Shown here in pieces: positions 60,604 through 64,000 of a stretch of DNA of 64,000 nt. A program made the position numbers and the translations under genes. The DNA is from Silurus meridionalis (taxonomy: Eukaryota; Chordata; Actinopteri; Siluriformes; Siluridae), in assembly GCF_014805685.1 (NCBI RefSeq), contig NC_060885.1, forward strand, positions 33,033,632-33,097,631. Reading direction: 5' to 3'. Every line of letters starts with the position of its first letter. Positions within the stretch are counted from its first letter, which is position 1. Below the pieces are notes generated by a model. It made no database searches. It had not been told where the DNA came from and worked only from the letters and a program-made list of their open reading frames with translations.

Positions 60604-63089
60604 ATGCTGCTGTCGTTGGTCGTCCACACGTATTCTTTGCGCTACTGCATTCCGGCTGCGGTCATGCTGGGCACTGCGCCGGTGTACCTGCTCTCCTGGG
60701 GCGCGTGGAGGTTCCTCTCCACGCTCCTACCCACCAGGTTGTACCACATCGTGGACGATCACTTGTACACAGTGTACCAAAGCATGGTTCTGTTCTTCTT
60801 CGAGAATTACACTGGGGTGGAGGTGAGTTCACTGAATCTGTCATTCCAACAAAAAAAAAAAGAACAAAAAAAAGAGAAAAATCTTCCCACTTTAAGAACA
60901 TCACCAGCAGGTTTTTATTTTTATTTTTTATTATATTCTATTATTTCTTATAAACATTATAACTCATTGTTTATTTTTGAACAAAGATCCCAGATCTTAA
61001 ACTCAGGTTTTGTAGGCTAAATCTTCTTTATTAGTTTAATTTTTATATTTTTTTTTATTTAAAGAAGGGTTGCAAAATACATCACTAATCGTTATCGCGA
61101 TACTTAAACAAACACAATCTTATGTGTAAAATCCAAACCGTTCCAGGTAAATTATAGGTCAATGTGTTGGTGTTAAGATCTAAGGCAACTGATACCATGT
61201 TGGAGTCTCGAAACTGATGTATTAATAATCCATCAACATTTTTTTGTTTATTATTAACACGTAATTGTTAGAGGTTTGGGAGTCTCCAGTTTCTACTTAT
61301 AATAATGAGGAAGTTTTCTTTTTCTCTCTCGGTCCTGTTATAAGTCAAGTCAAGTAGCTTTTCACAACAGACATTGTCTCTAAGCAGCTTTACAGAAATC
61401 AACAGTTAAGGTGAATGGTGTGCATTTATCCCTGATGAGCAGCCGTGGCGACTGTGGCAAGGAAAAACTCCCTTAGATGTTATGAGGAAGAAACCTTGAG
61501 AGGAACCAGACTTAAAAGGGGAACCCATCCTCATTTGGGTGACATCAAGAGTGTGATCATAAATCTTTCAACACTACAGAACACTGGAGAGAGAGAACTA
61601 ACATGAGCACTGGAGTATAAGATTATAAGTAATGTTCTTTCTACAGTCTTATACAGTCTATATGGTTATAAAACAAGGAGCTACTGAGCACATCAACATT
61701 TGTGATCATCACAGATCCAGCATCAGCTTTTCCATGCCAGAGCCTTCAACATGACTCTGTGCTCCATCCATAAACTGAAGATTAACGTACACCTGCTTCT
61801 CAGGCTGTAATGCAGATCAGGCTGAACGACCTGCAGAACAAGTTCAGTTGTCTTGCAACACACTTAAACACTCGCATGAAGGTGTGAGCCACCATAATTG
61901 CACATCTGGAGATATGAAATGTTCATTTCTCCTTATCAATGTTGGCCAATAGTTAATTAGGGCTACGTGATAAAGGGAATCGGAGCAGGATATGCAAAGA
62001 TCTTTCACCTTTTAATCCATCCATTATAAATGTAAAAAAAAGGGTTTGATATTTATGTAGAAATGAGATGAAGTTTATTAGCAAGTAGAGTTTTAGGGTT
62101 TGAGTCAGAGCAGGACATTTCCAGTGAGTGGTACGTTACTAGAAACACAATCTTTGTCGTTTAATAGACAGAACAATAGTTTCATTAGAATTTATGAACC
62201 TTTGTAGGACCTCTTTCCATGACAGGAATTTTGGAGGCCACATATTGTGTAGCCTTTACGCAACTCGATTACACAAGCGTAGGATTATTTTGCAACACTT
62301 AACACACGATTGTGTAAATCACTGCTGCTCCAATAAACCGTGCAGGTTACACAAGGACATATGAAGTGGCACACCTGATGGGTTTATGGAGAAGCTTCAC
62401 AGTATGTGACGTTTAATAATAAGCACATGGAGAGATCGTTTATATGCTTGAGAACGTTGTAAGTGAAAAGATCCTTGTGCGGATATTTGTGCTCTCGTGT
62501 GTGTGTATTTTTGTTGAATTTTTTTGGCAGACGTGTTGTTTTTATTCCTGCGTTCTCATGTAGTGTGTTTTATTCATTACACAGATTATTATTTATGGAG
62601 ACATACCAAAGAAGAAGGAGAATGTTCTCTATCTCTCCAACCATCAATCCACAGGTAATTCTTGGTCCAGAGCATATTGATTATTTTGTAGACAGGCTGG
62701 ACTACATTAAATATTAATATCCGATATATCAGTAGTAAACATTATGTCTCGGATATTCTATGACTGATTGAATATTAATTTCTGTGTTATAGCGGATTGG
62801 ATCGTCGCCGACATGCTGGCGATTCGCCAAAACGCGCTCGGCCATGTGAGATACGTGTTGAAAGATGGTCTGAAGTGGCTTCCGTTGTACGGCTGGTATT
62901 TCTCTCAGGTACTGTGTGCCTACTTGTGATATTTCATTCTTTTATTAAATGGCGTTTGGTAAAACGTTATTGAGATTGTTGTTGTTTTTTCTCGTAAAGC
63001 ATGGTGGTGTTTACGTCAAGCGGAGTGCCAAGTTTGATGAAAAGGCCATGAGAAGGAAACTCCGCTCTCAGATGGATGTAGGAGCACCG
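60604..63089 (+). CDS. agpat5: 1-acylglycerol-3-phosphate acyltransferase epsilon (Agpat5), first four coding exons, cut by window end
   Basis: This membrane acyltransferase turns lysophosphatidic acid into phosphatidic acid in the ER/mitochondria (family knowledge). Exons 60604-60822, 62585-62654, 62793-62908 and 63000-63089 are in phase and give 165 of about 364 residues. It starts MLLSLVVHTYSLRYCIPAAV, very close to human, with a hydrophobic N-terminal anchor at about 15-35. MVLFFFENYTG is conserved. The catalytic HX4D motif is intact: H93 and D98 in NHQSTADW. ADMLAIRQNALGHVRYVLK and GGVYVKRSAKF (acceptor-site block) follow. The FPEGTR motif must lie beyond the window. The ATG has A at -3. 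The gene is tandem to mcph1, about 2.1 kb downstream of its stop codon. Confidence 0.96.
61343..61674 (+). repeat. dispersed teleost repeat (copy D) in agpat5 intron 1
   Basis: Nearly identical to copy B over about 300 nt, but lacks the TTTATTTGTATAGCGC piece near its start. Confidence 0.8.
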
Positions 63090-63218
63090 GTGAGCATGCA
63101 TTACACTGGAGCTTTTAGTCATTAAAATTGAGAGATATGATAATATGGTTTAAAAAAAAAAAGGGACGAATGATAATTTGTATATAATTATCATTATATT
63201 TACAGTACATTATATATA

Positions 63219-63769
63219 CAGTACAGACCAAAAGTTTGGACACACCTTCTCATTCAAAGAGTTTTCTTTATTTTCATGACTATGAAAATTGTAGATTCAC
63301 ACTGAAGGCATCAAAACTATGAATTAACACATGTGGAATTATATATGGAATTATATACATAACAAAAAAGTGTGAAACAACTGAAAAATGTCATATTCTA
63401 GGTTCTTCAAAGTAGCCACCTTTTGCTTTAATTACTGCTTTGCACACTCTTGGCATTCTCTTGATGAGCTTCAAGAGGTAGTCACCTGAAATGGTCTTCC
63501 AACAGTCTTGAAGGAGTTCCCCGAGAGATGCTTGGCACTTGTTGGCCCTTTTGCCTTCACTCTGCGGTCCAGCTCACCCCTAAACCATCTCGATTGGGTT
63601 CAGGTCCGGTGACTGTGGAGGCCAGGTCATCTGGCGCAGCACCCCATCACTCTCCTTCTTGGTCAAATAGCCCTTGATGCCTTCAGTGTGACTCTACAAT
63701 TTTCATAGTCATGAAAATAAAGAAAACTCTTTGAATGAGAAGGTGTGTCCAAACTTTTGGTCTGTACTG
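63219..63769. mobile_element. young 551-bp Tc1-derived element in agpat5 intron 4
   Basis: Terminal inverted repeats of 96 bp (63219-63314 and 63674-63769) differ at one position by direct comparison. They start CAGTACAGACCAAAAGTTTG. TA lies at each border (63217-63218, 63770-63771). The interior is a deleted remnant without a transposase frame. Confidence 0.85.
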
Positions 63770-64000
63770 TATATATATCTATATTTATAATTTTTTAAAT
63801 CTATTTTTATACTTAGTTCTACATATTATTATACCTTAATACTCTTTATACTTATATATTTTATTATATTGATTAATTTATCATTTTTTTTGGGACAAAT
63901 AACAATTTGATAACTAGGGATTTCACAGACGATACACACCGTTAATATAATATAATATAAAGCGTGTAAAAAGTATGCCGTGTGTTTCTTTATTGACACA

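Overview
This is a vertebrate genomic window. It has split genes with GT-AG introns, many microsatellites, tRNA-derived SINEs, Tc1-like and hAT-like DNA transposons and an RTE-like LINE. The repeat mix suggests an otophysan teleost, perhaps a catfish; that is an inference from repeat types, not a species identification. No virus, CRISPR array, prokaryotic operon or new enzyme system is visible.

Three protein-coding genes lie in the right half: mcph1 (+, 32697-58491, 14 coding exons, 748 aa), angpt2 (-, 45659-54306, 9 coding exons, 483 aa) nested whole and antisense inside mcph1 intron 12, and the first four coding exons of agpat5 (+, 60604-63089, cut by the window end). The order and orientation match the human MCPH1-ANGPT2-AGPAT5 block. 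I built the exon models by hand from splice sites, reading frame and recalled mammalian proteins. Both complete CDS models are in frame from start to stop: 2247 nt for mcph1 and 1452 nt for angpt2.

The left half (1-32.5 kb) has no coding exon I can support. It holds a hAT-like element with an 8-bp target duplication and a BED-finger fossil (565-1471), a decayed RTE-like LINE (5575-7165), a tRNA-Glu-headed SINE whose tail matches that LINE (9471-9679), a converging SINE pair (11431-11737), Tc1-like relics (10379-10628, 12567-13729, 31183-32512), a TIR element (15646-16422) and a CATC-rich satellite with a 453-bp tandem duplication (23100-24480). The rest is AT-rich DNA without recognisable genes, including a few stretches that look like possible conserved noncoding elements.

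The genes do not form an operon. Mcph1 acts in chromosome condensation and DNA-damage signalling, Angpt2 is a secreted Tie2 ligand and Agpat5 is a membrane acyltransferase; they are linked by conserved synteny. The most notable points are the nested antisense layout, a probable GC-AG intron in mcph1, a conserved candidate condensin-II docking motif in mcph1 exon 8, a non-mammalian QQG tripeptide in the Angpt2 receptor-binding loop, the visible LINE/SINE tail pairing, and a very young Tc1-derived element in agpat5 intron 4.
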